DNA of 36,279 bases from Rhizobium sp. L43 (GCF_002531725.1 NZ_NWSQ01000042.1:1-36279), one strand, 5' to 3'. Counted from the first letter of the stretch, positions 7,830 through 19,300 are shown. A program made the numbers and translations. Notes: generated by a model from the sequence alone, not told the origin.

Positions 7830-8381
7830 TTCTATAGTGATTCCGAGACAAAGCAGACGACTTATACTTGCACATTTTCTTGCTTACGTTGCAAGGGCAA
7901 TTTGAGTTGCGCAAAGCGAGGCCGGCATGAAATTTTGTGCCATTCACCGGGGTAATGATTTCGCAAAGTCGCACCGCTCAACCTGTTCGTTTCATTGCAT
8001 CTGGCGGCGCGAGCGAAACGCCGATGAGGCAGCGGCAGTTCTTGACGGGATGTGAATCTGCGACCTGCCCGCCAGTTGACGCCTAATCGCGACCTCACCG
8101 CCTTGGCCGGCGTTTTCGGCCCTCGCTGAAGCCATGCGGTATCGAGGTCCGGTTTGCCACACCGTTAGCGCGCGCGTGCCATGCGAAATCGCTGTGGGAA
8201 AATACGGGTCGGCTTGACCGACATCGCCATGCTTGGCATACAAAACATGGCCCTACACGCGGGCCGGTGTGCCCGCCACGCAAAGCTATGTCAGCGTTTC
8301 ATTCCTGAAGTGTCAATCCGTGCCAACAGGCATGGTCTGGCCATTAGCGGGCACATGGTCGGATCATTTCAGGATATCGAT
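7830..8381. other. Divergent intergenic region between dtcA and the zinc-ribbon gene
   Basis: This 552-bp stretch must hold the dtcA promoter (minus) and that of the gene at 8382 (plus). I see no convincing -35/-10 pair, RNA gene or strong inverted repeat. Minus-strand frames at 7992-8243 and 8095-8283 are open but have no recognisable domain or ribosome site. An in-frame upstream ATG at 8181 for the following gene is not preferred. Confidence 0.4.
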
Positions 8382-9530
8382 ATGACCAAAGCAACAAAAC
8401 TTAGCCTCAAGCTTCTTGCTAAACGATACGCGCGGGCCAAGAGAATCACGCTACACCAAGCTCTTGACTTGGTTGCGGGGAAACTGGGATTCGCCAACTG
8501 GACCAAACTCGCTTCCGCCAGCAAGAATGATTGGATACCCAGTTCCAAACAGATGGCGAGCATAGAAGCCTTCGTGGCACATGCTCTTCCGACGGAAGAT
8601 TTTCAGACCGGACATCCCGAAGCAATGACCCGGCGGTTCGCAAACCTCGAACAGGCCGAACATGGCATGATTGGAGATCATGCATACCGTCTTCAGGTGA
8701 TTTTCCACGACGTCGTTATGGCGGGAGCCGGATGGAGTATAAAGGTGCCTGAGAACCCTGGCGCGGCACCGATCATCCAGACATCTATCGAAAATGATGA
8801 GCGATGCCCGGTGTTTGACCCGGAATTCCTTCAAAAAGCACTTGATCTGGCGAGAGATCGGGCTGTCCAGGTTCGTGGAGAAATCTCCACCGACTGGCCC
8901 CGACGCTCCACAAAGCCTGACCTCGACGGGGTGGTTCGCCACCCACTTTGGGGCGGCGAGTCAGACATGTGGTTCTGCTTGCATTGCGGTAGAAAAATTA
9001 TCGGTACTCAGATCGCTCAAAACCTCTGGCATTGCCCGGGGTGTGGGGCATCTCCTCTCGACATCTTTGACACGGCGTTCTGGTGTGATGATGGTGGTGA
9101 GTCTCTTCCGTCGGTAAGAACGGACGGGGCGGTGGACAGTGACAAGCCCGATTTCCGGGTTGTCGATGACAGACCCAAACTCGACCTGAATGAAGAGAAG
9201 ATCACTCTTCTCATCCGATGCGCCTTGCTTGATGACGCCACCAACATCAGCGAAAAGCTAGGCGCACTTCAGGCTGAGATCAGTGTCGAAGACGAAAATG
9301 ACGTCTGGATCGCACTTGAGGAGGATTTGTGGCCGCACGACAAGCGGCCCGTTCAGGCCTTTATTGTAGCGGCACAACTGGGAATCGAGGTTGAACTCGA
9401 ATCGATGTGCTCCGCGATACCCTTCGCCTGGCCGAGATTGGGCGAGCTAACCTCCAGCACGAGCGAGTATACGCAAATGATGCTGGATGCGTACGCTCAG
9501 TATGAGCTGTTGGTTTCCACGCAGAACTGA
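8382..9530 (+). CDS. Unknown protein with N-terminal helical motif and zinc ribbon, 3' end altered by IS21
   Basis: I do not recognise a function. The ATG at 8382 is preferred over 8181 because AGGA lies seven bases upstream and the recognisable N-terminus starts there. Residues 1-50 (LSLKLLAKRYARAKRITLHQ, then ALDLVAGKLGFANWTKL) match a short helical motif found at the start of several plasmid-borne proteins. Around residues 195-225 there are two CxxC pairs (FCLHCGRK and WHCPGCGAS), a zinc ribbon. The C-terminal third is acidic and helical. The IS21 element starts at 9508, so the last seven codons and the stop come from the IS end. The native C-terminus is lost, by an unknown amount. Confidence 0.6.
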   Translation: MTKATKLSLKLLAKRYARAKRITLHQALDLVAGKLGFANWTKLASASKNDWIPSSKQMASIEAFVAHALPTEDFQTGHPEAMTRRFANLEQAEHGMIGDHAYRLQVIFHDVVMAGAGWSIKVPENPGAAPIIQTSIENDERCPVFDPEFLQKALDLARDRAVQVRGEISTDWPRRSTKPDLDGVVRHPLWGGESDMWFCLHCGRKIIGTQIAQNLWHCPGCGASPLDIFDTAFWCDDGGESLPSVRTDGAVDSDKPDFRVVDDRPKLDLNEEKITLLIRCALLDDATNISEKLGALQAEISVEDENDVWIALEEDLWPHDKRPVQAFIVAAQLGIEVELESMCSAIPFAWPRLGELTSSTSEYTQMMLDAYAQYELLVSTQN

Positions 9531-9537
9531 GCCGGTT
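9508..9537 (+). repeat. IS21 left terminal inverted repeat
   Basis: 30 bp starting TGTTGGTTTCCACGC; it pairs with 11964-11993 with one mismatch (A here, G there, at the sixteenth base). The stop codon of the truncated upstream gene lies inside it. Confidence 0.88.
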
Positions 9538-9619
9538 AGGCGCATAATTTCCATTGAGAATTGAGCCATGTGAACCTTCCCCCAACGCGGTGAGCGACGG
9601 GGGCAACGGAGTGATCCAC

Positions 9620-11137
9620 ATGGGACTTTTAAATATCATCCGTCGGATGGCGCTTCGGGAGAAGCAGTCGATCCGCGAGATCAGCCGACGAACCGGATTG
9701 TCGCGCAATACGATCGCGAAGTATTTGAGCGCCGGCACGATCGAGCCGAAGTTCACGGTACCGGAACGACCAAGCAAGCTTGATCCGTTCGCCGACAAAC
9801 TCGCTGGCTGGCTGAAGACCGAGGCCGGGAGGTCACGCAAGCAGCGCCGAACGCTGAAGCAACTTCATGCCGATCTGATGGCTCTGGGCTTTACCGGGTC
9901 CTACGGCCGGGTCGCCGCCTTCGCCCGTGAGTGGCGGATTGAGCAGCAGATATCGGGCCGCGGCATATTCGTTCCGCTGTCTTTCCGCGCTGGCGAGGCA
10001 TTCCAATTTGATTGGAGTGAGGACTATGCCGTGATCGGCGGCGAACGCACGAAGCTTCAGGTCGCCCACATCAAGCTATCGCACAGCCGAGCTTTTCTGA
10101 TCAGGGCCTACCTGCTGCAAACCCACGAGATGCTCTTTGACGCTCATTGGCACGGCTTCCGCGTGTTCGGCGGTGTGCCTAGTCGCGGCATCTACGATAA
10201 CATGAAGACTGCAGTCGACCGTGTTGGCCGCGGCAAGGAGCGACAGGTCAATATCCGTTTCCTGGCAATGACGAACCACTACGTCTTTGCGCCTGAGTTC
10301 TGCAATCCCGCCGCGGGTTGGGAGAAGGGTCAGGTCGAGAAAAACGTCCAGGATGCCCGACCGCGGCTGTGGCAACAGATGCCGGACTTCCCGGATTTAT
10401 TGGCGTTGAACGCATGGCTGGAACAGCATTGCCAAGACCTGTGGCGCGAGACCCAGCACGGCACTTTGCCCGGCACGATTGCGGACATCTGGGTCGCCGA
10501 GCAGGCTGCTCTGATGGCATTACCTGCCGCTTTCGATGGCTTTGTCGAACAGAGCAAGCGCGTCTCGCCGACTTGCCTGATTACCTTCGAGCGGAACCGC
10601 TACAGCGTGCCCGCGTCGTTTGCTAACCGGCCCGTCAGCCTGCGGATTTATCCGGAGCGGCTGGTCGTTGCGGCCGAGGGCAATATCCTATGCGAGCATG
10701 CGCGGGTTATTGAGAGGAGTCACGACAAACCGCCGCGAACGATTTACGACTGGCGGCATTACCTTGCGGTCATCCAACGCAAACCTGGTGCCCTGCGCAA
10801 TGGTGCGCCCTTCCTGGAATTGCCGTTGGCCTTTCGACGGCTGCAGGACCAGATGCTTCGCCGCCCTGGCGGTGATCGTGAGATGGTCGATATCCTTGCT
10901 CTCGTTCTTCATCACGACGAACAGGTCGTCGTCAGGGCTGTGGAACTGGCTCTGGATGCGGGCGTAGCGACGAAGACGCATGTGCTGAACCTGCTGCATC
11001 GGCTGATCGACGGCAAGACGACCGATGGCCCCGATATCGATACGCCACACGCGTTGACCTTGCTTCACGAACCCAAGGCCAATGTCGAGCGCTACGATGG
11101 TCTGCGCGTCCGGATCGGAGGTCGCCATGCGTCATGA
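9620..11137 (+). CDS. istA: IS21 transposase IstA
   Basis: This 505-residue DDE transposase cuts and joins the IS21 ends. It starts MGLLNIIRRM; an N-terminal helix-turn-helix (SIREISRRTGLSRNTIAKYL) should bind the terminal repeats. The catalytic core includes FQFDWSEDYAV (first Asp), GIYDNMKTAV (second Asp) and GWEKGQVEKNV (Glu). An in-frame upstream ATG at 9554 lies in the IS end and was rejected because the family N-terminus begins at 9620. The gene overlaps istB by 11 bases, the usual IS21 arrangement. No frameshift is seen. Confidence 0.92.
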   Translation: MGLLNIIRRMALREKQSIREISRRTGLSRNTIAKYLSAGTIEPKFTVPERPSKLDPFADKLAGWLKTEAGRSRKQRRTLKQLHADLMALGFTGSYGRVAAFAREWRIEQQISGRGIFVPLSFRAGEAFQFDWSEDYAVIGGERTKLQVAHIKLSHSRAFLIRAYLLQTHEMLFDAHWHGFRVFGGVPSRGIYDNMKTAVDRVGRGKERQVNIRFLAMTNHYVFAPEFCNPAAGWEKGQVEKNVQDARPRLWQQMPDFPDLLALNAWLEQHCQDLWRETQHGTLPGTIADIWVAEQAALMALPAAFDGFVEQSKRVSPTCLITFERNRYSVPASFANRPVSLRIYPERLVVAAEGNILCEHARVIERSHDKPPRTIYDWRHYLAVIQRKPGALRNGAPFLELPLAFRRLQDQMLRRPGGDREMVDILALVLHHDEQVVVRAVELALDAGVATKTHVLNLLHRLIDGKTTDGPDIDTPHALTLLHEPKANVERYDGLRVRIGGRHAS

Positions 11138-11921
11138 TCCTGCCAGCGCCGCAGTCGTCATCATGCTGCGTAGCCTGAAGATGTATGGCATGGCCCAGGC
11201 TGTCACTGACCTGATCGAGCAAGGAGCCCCGGCTTTCGATGCGGCCGTGCCGATCCTGTCCCAGTTGCTGAAGGCCGAGATGGCCGAGCGCGAGGTCCGT
11301 TCCATCGCCTATCACATGAAGGCTGCTCGCTTCCCAGCCTACAAGGACATCTCCGGGTTCGACTTCGCCGCCAGCGAGATCAACGAAGCGACGGTGCGCC
11401 AGTTGCACCGATGCGAGTTCATGGACGGAGCGCATAATATTGTGCTTGTCGGCGGACCGGGCACAGGAAAAACACATGTCGCGACCGCCCTCGCAGTCCA
11501 GGCGATTGAGCATCATCGCCGAAAAGTTCGCTTCTTCTCGACCATAGAATTGGTCAATGCGCTCGAGCAGGAGAAGGCCAAAGGCAAGGCGGGCCAGATC
11601 GCTGAGACGCTGGTTCGCCTCGATCTGCTGATCCTCGATGAACTCGGATACCTTCCGTTCAGTGCCTCAGGCGGAGCGCTGCTCTTCCATCTGCTGAGCA
11701 AGCTTTATGAACGCACCAGCGTCATCATTACCACCAACCTCAGCTTCAGCGAGTGGGCCACCGTCTTTGGGGACGCCAAGATGACGACCGCTCTGCTCGA
11801 CCGCCTGACCCATCGTTGTCATATCCTGGAAACCGGCAACGACAGCTTCCGATTCAAAGCCAGCTCGGCTGCCGCAGCACAGAGGAAAGGAGAAAAAACC
11901 AATCCCTTGACCAAACCCTGA
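11127..11921 (+). CDS. istB: IS21 helper ATPase IstB
   Basis: This 264-residue AAA+ ATPase, DnaC-like, assists IstA in target choice and strand transfer. It shows Walker A GGPGTGKT, Walker B LLILDELGYLP and a sensor segment IITTNLSFSEW. The start at 11127 (MRHDPASAA) sits just inside the end of istA, which suggests coupled translation. An ATG at 11082 in the same frame is less likely because it lies well within istA. The protein is full length. Confidence 0.92.
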   Translation: MRHDPASAAVVIMLRSLKMYGMAQAVTDLIEQGAPAFDAAVPILSQLLKAEMAEREVRSIAYHMKAARFPAYKDISGFDFAASEINEATVRQLHRCEFMDGAHNIVLVGGPGTGKTHVATALAVQAIEHHRRKVRFFSTIELVNALEQEKAKGKAGQIAETLVRLDLLILDELGYLPFSASGGALLFHLLSKLYERTSVIITTNLSFSEWATVFGDAKMTTALLDRLTHRCHILETGNDSFRFKASSAAAAQRKGEKTNPLTKP

Positions 11922-12224
11922 TCAGAAAACCATACTCAGAGGTGGCTCACTTCTCGGTGGAAAAACCGGCTCAGTTCCGCGTGGAAACCAACAGTCGGCT
12001 TCGAGCAGTGGATTGCCACCACTGTAGGGCCGCAATCTCTGAACATCGGCGGGAGTACCAGAATGTGGTTGGAAAAAGAGTGCGTGCAGCGCTTCAAAGC
12101 TGGTCGACTTGCCAAACTCGTTGGCAGCGCAAAGGACGTTCACGCCATCGCCAATACCGTCAATGGCAACACCACGACCGGCAAACCGCTTCACATTGAA
12201 CAAGCGTAGTGCCGAGATCTTCAT
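11922..12224 (-). pseudogene. SMC/YhaN-like AAA ATPase, N-terminal stub cut by IS21
   Basis: The frame begins MKISALRLFNVKRFAGRGVA and carries a P-loop (LCAANEFGKSTSFEALHALF), as in SbcC/RecF/YhaN ATPases that partner SbcD/YhaO-like nucleases. Host-derived coding runs from 12224 to 11994 (about 77 codons). The remainder to the stop at 11922 is IS21 sequence. Such proteins normally have many hundreds of residues of coiled coil plus a C-terminal ATPase half, so almost all of it is gone. Its start overlaps the phosphoesterase stop by four bases (ATGA), so it was the third gene of the operon. Confidence 0.82.
11964..11993 (-). repeat. IS21 right terminal inverted repeat
   Basis: Mirror of the left repeat with one mismatch. 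It ends CCAACA at 11993, where host sequence of the broken ATPase gene resumes. Confidence 0.88.
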
Positions 12225-13345
12225 GGTGTGATCGCCTGTGCGTAAGAATAAAGGCGCACCAGCGCCGCCCGTGCGATCTCACGTTCAGACGATGCGCGAC
12301 TCTCGTCGTCCCCCTCGGCACGCAACGCATTCGCGGCCTCGCGAAGTGCGCCTCCGCGATCTATGTGGTCAAGGTCTTCGACCTCGTACTCCGTGACAAT
12401 ACCCATGTCATCCAACTCGAGGAATGCGAAATCCGGCAAAAGTCTCTCGGCCGCACCCGCCAACGCTGCTCGTGCCGCCAGACGACTGCGACCTGTCGCC
12501 GCCACGCGGGCGAGGGTCATCCTTCGATGCCTGGAATCCGGCAGGAGCGCTTCTAAGGCCGAGACGGGTTCGTCGCCTTCGAGAAGGTGAAGATCCAGCC
12601 TGCGCCATGTAAAGCTCTCCATCGGTAGCGGCGTTACCTCGGGCTGGGCGGAGGGGCCGGCAATGCTAACAAGCAACGCGGTGCCTGGACGTTGGTGTTT
12701 GAAACGGTCGGGTTCAGGGGTACCGCTGTAATGGGTTCGCTGATCGATCTCGACCGCGCCGTGCCAATCGCCAAGCGCAAGATAGTCAAGTCCGGCTCGC
12801 CGTGCCCGGTCCACCGCAATAACATCCGAGGCGATTGCCTCCTCGGAGAAACTCTGAATTGCGCCATGGGCAAGCCCGACGCGAAGCGTCCCCTCTGGCG
12901 TTGCTTCGCCATCCATCCATTCAGTCAAATCCCGGCCAGGACGGCGTGTGGTGCAAGGGGCAGGCAATAGAAAAACGTCCCTCGCCAATTCGACCGGCCG
13001 AGGCTCGACCGCGAGCACGACATTTTCCGGCACTTCTGCAATCAGCGTCGTCCAAAGCTGCGTTGCCTGTAGCGAATCGTGGTTGCCGGGCAGAATTACC
13101 CATCGGATCGGGGCGTGGTTCTGCATCTCCGTGAGAGCCTGTCTTCGCACATCCGGCGCAGGCGTTTCGGTGTCGAATGTGTCGCCCGCGAGCAGGATAG
13201 TGGTGGCGCCTTGTTCGCGGGCGTGCTGAGCGAGCCGCGCGATGACTGCGTGTCTTGCCTCGCGCAATCGACTGGGCAAGTCGCCCGAGAAATTGCCGAA
13301 GCGCTTGCCAAGATGGAGGTCGCTTGAATGGATAAATCGGAACAT
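12221..13345 (-). CDS. SbcD/YhaO-like calcineurin-type metallophosphoesterase (DNA repair exonuclease family)
   Basis: This 374-residue protein has all the metal-binding motifs of the Mre11/SbcD group: SSDLHLG (7-13), AGDTFD (53-58), LPGNHD (85-90), LAHG (158-161) and GDWHG (192-196). Members are dimanganese nucleases that process DNA ends together with an SMC-like ATPase. The following gene encodes exactly such an ATPase but is cut short by IS21, so this protein has lost its local partner. It starts two bases after the stop of the giant helicase gene (TAGccATG), giving near-certain translational coupling. I infer that helicase, nuclease and ATPase formed one DNA-targeting machine. The phosphoesterase itself looks intact. 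Confidence 0.87.
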   Translation of the reverse strand: MFRFIHSSDLHLGKRFGNFSGDLPSRLREARHAVIARLAQHAREQGATTILLAGDTFDTETPAPDVRRQALTEMQNHAPIRWVILPGNHDSLQATQLWTTLIAEVPENVVLAVEPRPVELARDVFLLPAPCTTRRPGRDLTEWMDGEATPEGTLRVGLAHGAIQSFSEEAIASDVIAVDRARRAGLDYLALGDWHGAVEIDQRTHYSGTPEPDRFKHQRPGTALLVSIAGPSAQPEVTPLPMESFTWRRLDLHLLEGDEPVSALEALLPDSRHRRMTLARVAATGRSRLAARAALAGAAERLLPDFAFLELDDMGIVTEYEVEDLDHIDRGGALREAANALRAEGDDESRASSEREIARAALVRLYSYAQAITP

Positions 13346-13347
13346 GG

Positions 13348-16300
13348 CTACTCGAATGAATGGTTGGTTGAAATATGCTGCTGCGCTCTCGCAATCGCTT
13401 CGTCAAGCCGTGAGCGGGAAACAGCGGCAAGGCGCTCGACACCAAGCAGCCGAGCCAGATCTCGGGCCGGATCTAATTGGTCTAGTAAGTCGGGATTATC
13501 GAGTACTACAAAAGCAAGTTCCGCAAGCGGGATATCGGCAATCGATCTGCGCGCATCCTCGCTGGCTGGCTTCCGGTATGCAACAATTTCGGAAACGGTT
13601 CCCACCTTCCAGACGAACTCGCCGCTCGATTCCTTGGTCGTTTGGAGACCGCGAAGATGAAGGTCGATCCTCTCTCGGATTCGTCCACCGGTACGCAACC
13701 AGCCGTGCGCCCGCGAAATGCGCTGGGCTAGTATGTCTGTGCGTACCGGGCTTTCGGTTTCGATGACCGCTTCGATCATACCTCGCAGGGTATCTCTATA
13801 GCCGAATTCGAAGAACTGATCGGGATCAGCTCGGAAGCTGGACAGATCGGTGACACGATATCGCTGTCCATCCGATGCTTCGTCGCCGACCGAAGCGGCA
13901 GGTGGTTGTGTTCCCACCGATCCCAACATGCTTGAAGAGGGCGGCGTCTCCGCAGAGACGAGTTCGGTCTCGACGATCGCTGGAGGCAAAATAGCCTGCT
14001 CGACAGGAGGGGCAGCTTCGTCGTCATGAATTTCGTCAATCCCCTCCACCTCGTGCCCCATGTTCCAACGGGTCGCGGTGTCCTCCGTTTCCGTAGCACG
14101 GCGCGCCCTGCTCTCCTCCAGGAGGGCTTCGAGGCTGGCATGGAGTCGCTCGGCGCAGCCTGCCGCATCGAACCACCAATCGGTCGACCAGACTCGCAAT
14201 ATGTTCCAGCCAAGACCTCTCAACACCTGTTCACGGACCTTGTCGCGGTCTCTGGCGGTGGCCGATCCGTGGTAGGTGGCGCCATCGCACTCCACGCCCG
14301 CCAGATAGCTACCAGCCAAATCGGGATGGCGGATACCGAAATCGATCCGAAATCCGGAAATCCCAACCTGCGGCACGACCCGCCAGCCGTGGCGCTCCAA
14401 TTGCGCAGCGACGGCCTCCTCGAAGGGGGAGTCGAAACCGCCGACAGAACCGATATCCTGGGCCGGCAGGGCGATCGCGCCACGGTCGGCATAGTCGAGG
14501 AATGTCTTCAGATGTTGTACGGCGAGTGCCTTTGTGCGGGTCGGGTCGATCTGGTCAGCCGTGAAACCGGAGAAGACGATGAGTTCCTGCCGCGCACGTG
14601 TGACAGCAACATTGAGGCGGCGCTCGCCACCGTCCCGGTTGAGCGCGCCGAAATCCATCGTGAGCTTGCCAGCGGCGTCCTTCCAGAACGTGATCGAAAA
14701 CAGGATGACGTCTCGCTCGTCGCCCTGCACGTTCTCCAGGTTCTTGACGATCGTGGGCTCGACCCGTTCCTCGACAAAGAACCACTCGAGCTCCGGATCG
14801 GCTCGGCGCGCGGAATCGAGGAGATCGAGGATCAGCGACTGCTGCTGCGCGTTGAAGGTGATTATCCCAAGCGTCGGGCGATCTTTTTCAGACAATTTCA
14901 GCCACGCCTTCATTCGGGAAACGGCTTCTTTTGCGACTGCCTCTGCTTCGATCCGGTTGGTTCTGCTCTTCCCACGGTCGTAAATGCCGTTAGGTACCTT
15001 GCGCAGATGTACCGCGCGGTCTTCAACGGCAGGCGACGGAAACGTTACCAGACGGTTCTGGTAGTAGTGATGGTTTGAGAAAGCGATCAGAGACTCGCTT
15101 CGACTGCGGTAGTGCCATCGTAAATCGCGGACCGGAATACCAGCGGCCTTCGCCTCGTCAAGAATGCTCTCCAGATCCTTCTCATGATCGGCGACTTCCT
15201 CCTCTTCCTCGTTGCGCCCGAAGAAGTTCGTCGGCGGCAACTGCTTCGGATCCCCGACAATAATAGTCTGGCGAGCCCGCGCGATGGCGCCAACAGCGTC
15301 CCAGGTTGTTATCTGCGACGCCTCATCGAAGATCACAACGTCAAACAACGCCTGGTTTGGCGGGAGATACTGAGCAATGGAGAGCGGCGACATGAGCATG
15401 CAGGGCGCAAGCTTTGAAAAGTTCTGCGGCATCTTGCCGATCATGTCTCGTATCGACTGGCTCGGCCGTTGCAACTCCATCTGGTAGCGCAAGAGGCCGA
15501 GTTCCGAATTCCGTGGAACGCTCTGAACGGGCGGCAATCCGTGGGCAATCACACTGACGACACGTGAGGTAGCGTGTGATCGAACGAGATCATCGATTTC
15601 ACGAAATTCACGGATTGCGTTTTCGTGCTGGAAACGGCGGAAACTTCGCAGAACATGGTCTGCGTCCAGAACCTTCGGAAGCCACCACCTCGCGTAACCG
15701 AGGCGAAACGCAGCTCGCGCTTCATCGAGCCGGATCACCCCATTCTCAATCTGTTCGACCAGAGAGGACAGGTTCGCGTGCATTGCGCGGCTTCTGATCC
15801 GGCACCAGGCGGACCAATCGCGAAGCAGATGTCGTGCACCGATGAGAGCATCAAGCTTCTCCCTAAGCGTCGCAAGGTCGACCACGTCTTTCTCAACAGA
15901 GCGATCCCACCCCGCAATCGTGCTGAAGCGCTGTCGCGCTTCCTTAAAGCCTTCGACTGCGGCAAGAAGCCTGTCTCCCGCTTGCCGGACGCCATCGTTT
16001 TCAACCACTGCGTGGAGACATGGCGCGATGATGCGGACCGCCGACCGTATCTCCTCCTGATCACGTCCCGGAAGCGGCATGGTGGCACGAAACTCTCGCG
16101 CCAGTTCCAGAGTTTGGGCAACCACTCCGACATCTGTACCCAGGCCGTGTACCGGCAAGGGTTTTCCGTTCAACAGATTCTGGTCGATCGCCGCCAGGCA
16201 ATCCTTCATGCGGCGCATTAGTGGGAGGTCCCGCTCCGGTTCCGCGGTACCTTTATCGGCATAGCTTTGCAGCAGCTTTTGAATCTTGCGCTTGGCAAGC

Positions 16301-19300
16301 ATCGCGTTTGGCCAAAACGAAGCGTTCGCCTCTCGCCATTGGCGATCCAGCACGTCCGGATCAAGGTCTCGAATGGCGGAGGCTCCATAAGATGCTGCGA
16401 GTCCGCGCTCTGCTTCGCGATAGGCCTCGATAGAATTTCGAAGACTTTCCAGCGCCTCGGCACATCGCGCGAAGTCCCGATCGAATACGATCGTGATGTC
16501 GCGACCTCGGCATTTCTGCAGTGCTCGCGCTAGACTTTCCAATGCTTGGAGTTCGGCTTGTGACGACCGTTCCCGCGGCTTCAGGCCCATGCTCGCGAGA
16601 TAGCCGTCGATTGAGCTGGCCAACAGATCGATCGCATTCTGCAGCGATTGTGCGGACGCTAACAACCCATCCTGCCAGGCGGAAGTCCATTCGCCAACCT
16701 TAACAAGGTCCAGTGCTGGCTGCCGCTCGACCGATGCGAAGACCAGACCGAGTTCGCCCGCAAGGTCTTCAAGCTCGCGTAACGTCTGCGCATCATGAGC
16801 GTCTCGTTCCAACCATGACAAGCCTGGTGCCGGAGCGTCCACAGCCTTGAGAGCGACGCCCAATGCCAGATAAGGCGTCCATCCGTTTGGATAACGATTG
16901 TGCAAAGCCTCGACGTAGGCATTGAGCTCGTCGCGGCGCAATCGAAGTCGCTCGTTGATCGCGACCCACTCCGACGCATCTGTCCGACCGCCATGCTCCC
17001 AGGCTGCCTTGAGCTGTCCAAGGAAATGTCGGCGATCAGCTTTGTGCGAGTGCAATTCGATGCAGTGGTCTCCGAGGCCGTGCGCGCGTAACCGACGGTA
17101 GACAACGTCCAGCGCAGCCGTTTTTTCAGCGACGAACAGGACCGTTTTTCCCACCGCGAGGCAGTTCGCGATCATGTTTGCGATAGTCTGGCTCTTGCCC
17201 GTACCGGGAGGACCGACAATGACGAAATCTCGGCCCTCAGCGGCCGCCAGGCTTGCCGCTGTCTGGGATGAATCTGACGGAAGAAGGCAAATGATGTCCG
17301 CTGGCGCGTAAGCAAGATCGAGCTCACGCTCGTCCCGGAACGCCGATTGCCCGCCGCCTTCTTGGAAGGCGTCCTCCGGCGTATCGATCAGATGGCGGAC
17401 CACTCTGTTCTCGCGAAGCGCCTCGGTACGTTCCACGAGATCCTTCCACATGAGGAATTTCGCGAAGGAGAAGGTCGACAATGCTGTCTCGTCCACAACC
17501 TCCATACCAGGCACGTCACGGACCGCCTGCCGCATCATCGCCAGAAGACGTGGTACATCCACCCCATTGTCATCGAGCGGCAGATCGCCGCCGAACTGGG
17601 GAAGCGTCAGGTCGAAATCCCGCTCCAGGAATTGCAAGAGAGTAGCATTGAAGCGCGGCTCATCCTCATGAAAGCGGATCGTAAAGCGCGAACTGGCACT
17701 GCGGCGCTCAAGCTTTACCGGAACCAACAAAAGCGGCGCTCGATAGCTGCGCTCATCCTCCGGTTTCTTCTTCCACCGCAGGAAGCCGACGGCAAGAAAG
17801 AGGGTGTTTGCTCCGCCCTCGGCAAAATCATTACGGACCTGCCTGTACAGGTCGATCAACCGAGCATCGAGCTGTTGAGTATCCAGTGGCGACGGAAGTT
17901 CGTCTCTCAGCAGAGCTTCGGCAGCAAAATTGCGCTGAAGATCGCGGCCGTGCACGTCACGATAGAGCGCCGCGTCCCGTTCGCCGAGTGGGTTCTGTTC
18001 GGGCAATGAAATGATCCGTACTGCAGCGCCATTCGCGAGTCGGTCTTCGAGATAGGCAACGTCAGTACAAAGAAACGGAATCGTCTTCTTCGATTCGGGA
18101 AAGTTGAGGAGCCGGTTGCGAAGGGTGAGATCGAGCAGCTTCTTCTGCCATCGGTCGATACGGCCGGCGGCGGTGGGCGGTTTTATCTCAATGATATCAG
18201 CCGGTAACTCGCCAAAACTGAGGGCTGAGGGAAGGCGCAGATCCGCGACGGGTGACATTTCGTCATCGAGGACATTGCGCCGGATCGGCTCATGTGAGGC
18301 GAGTGGCATGACCCCGCCGCTTCTCGATCGCCTGACATCGATCGCCGCGACGAATGCGTGAGCTTCGCCTTCTCCGAGACGGCTGTCCAGGGCCCGCTGT
18401 GCACTTTCCAAGGTCATGGCGGGACGATGCGTCACGCCAGTCGTTTCAAACACTATCAACTCGCGCGATGCAAGGGCCTTTCGGACCTCCATATGATCTG
18501 TCTCGATCGCATGGGCGAAGGTTCTCTTAGACAGCCATACACCAACTGCCGCATGCCCATCGAACATCAAGACGACCGGATGCAATCCGGCGGCTTCCAG
18601 TCCAGCGGCAAAAAGAAGGGTAGTATCAAGGCAGGTCGCCAGCCGCTCCTCGGCAATTGTGCTGGGACGCCGAATCTTCTGGCCGCGACTTTCAAAACTT
18701 GCCGGCGGCTCTGCGTAGTGCAGCCCCATCCCGGCAACGGCTGAATAGATAGCTGCGGCGAGCATGTAGGCTCGCTGGGGATTCTGTGACTGGTAACCGT
18801 CCAATCCTCCCGGCTGACCGTGTGCAGCAAGCCTTTCTGCTGCCGTTCGCAGGATTTGGGCAACTCCCGGATCGTTCGGCATGACGAAGGCTGGCAGCAG
18901 TTGCACCATATCGGCAACGCCTCCCCATTCGTCTCGCGCAAGCAGTCTGACGGGAAGGCGCCGTTCGTCCAGAATCTCTCCACCCCTGGATAGACGTAGC
19001 GTGATCTCACCGCGCTCTGCCTCATTTAGGCCGGAGAGATAGGCGGCGTCGAATTCGACTTTTCGATCGACCAGCGGAAGCCGATCGCCCGGCATCAGGC
19101 GATCAACTATCCATGATTTCGGCCTTAGAAACGAAGGCGAAGACGTCAGATCGAGGCGGCAGTTTTCAATGTGCCTATCAGTATTATTCTCAATCAGGAT
19201 CGAGCGGATGACCGGAATCGCATTTTGGTAAGATGCGTAGGTGAAGCTGGCCGCAACGTCGACAACAACGGCAGGATTGTTGGATCTATCGGCTTCTTTG

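Larger units (their letters stand above)
9508..11993 (+). mobile_element. IS21-family insertion sequence, complete (2486 bp)
   Basis: The element carries istA and istB and is bounded by 30-bp inverted repeats (9508-9537 and 11964-11993) that differ at one position. The ends begin TGTTGG and finish CCAACA. A second inner repeat, TTTCCAyyGAGAAkTGAGCCA, occurs near each end, typical of the multiple terminal repeats of IS21. The flanking bases (TGAGC on the left, GTCGG on the right) give no target duplication. The left side is the truncated unknown gene and the right side a truncated ATPase gene. Both transposition genes look intact. Confidence 0.9.

Noticed and set aside
8451..8942. 163-codon minus frame inside the zinc-ribbon gene
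   Set aside because: Antisense shadow of a better supported gene; no domain.
14026..15078. 350-codon plus frame within the giant helicase gene
   Set aside because: It mirrors the helicase coding frame in GC-rich DNA and has no motif of its own.
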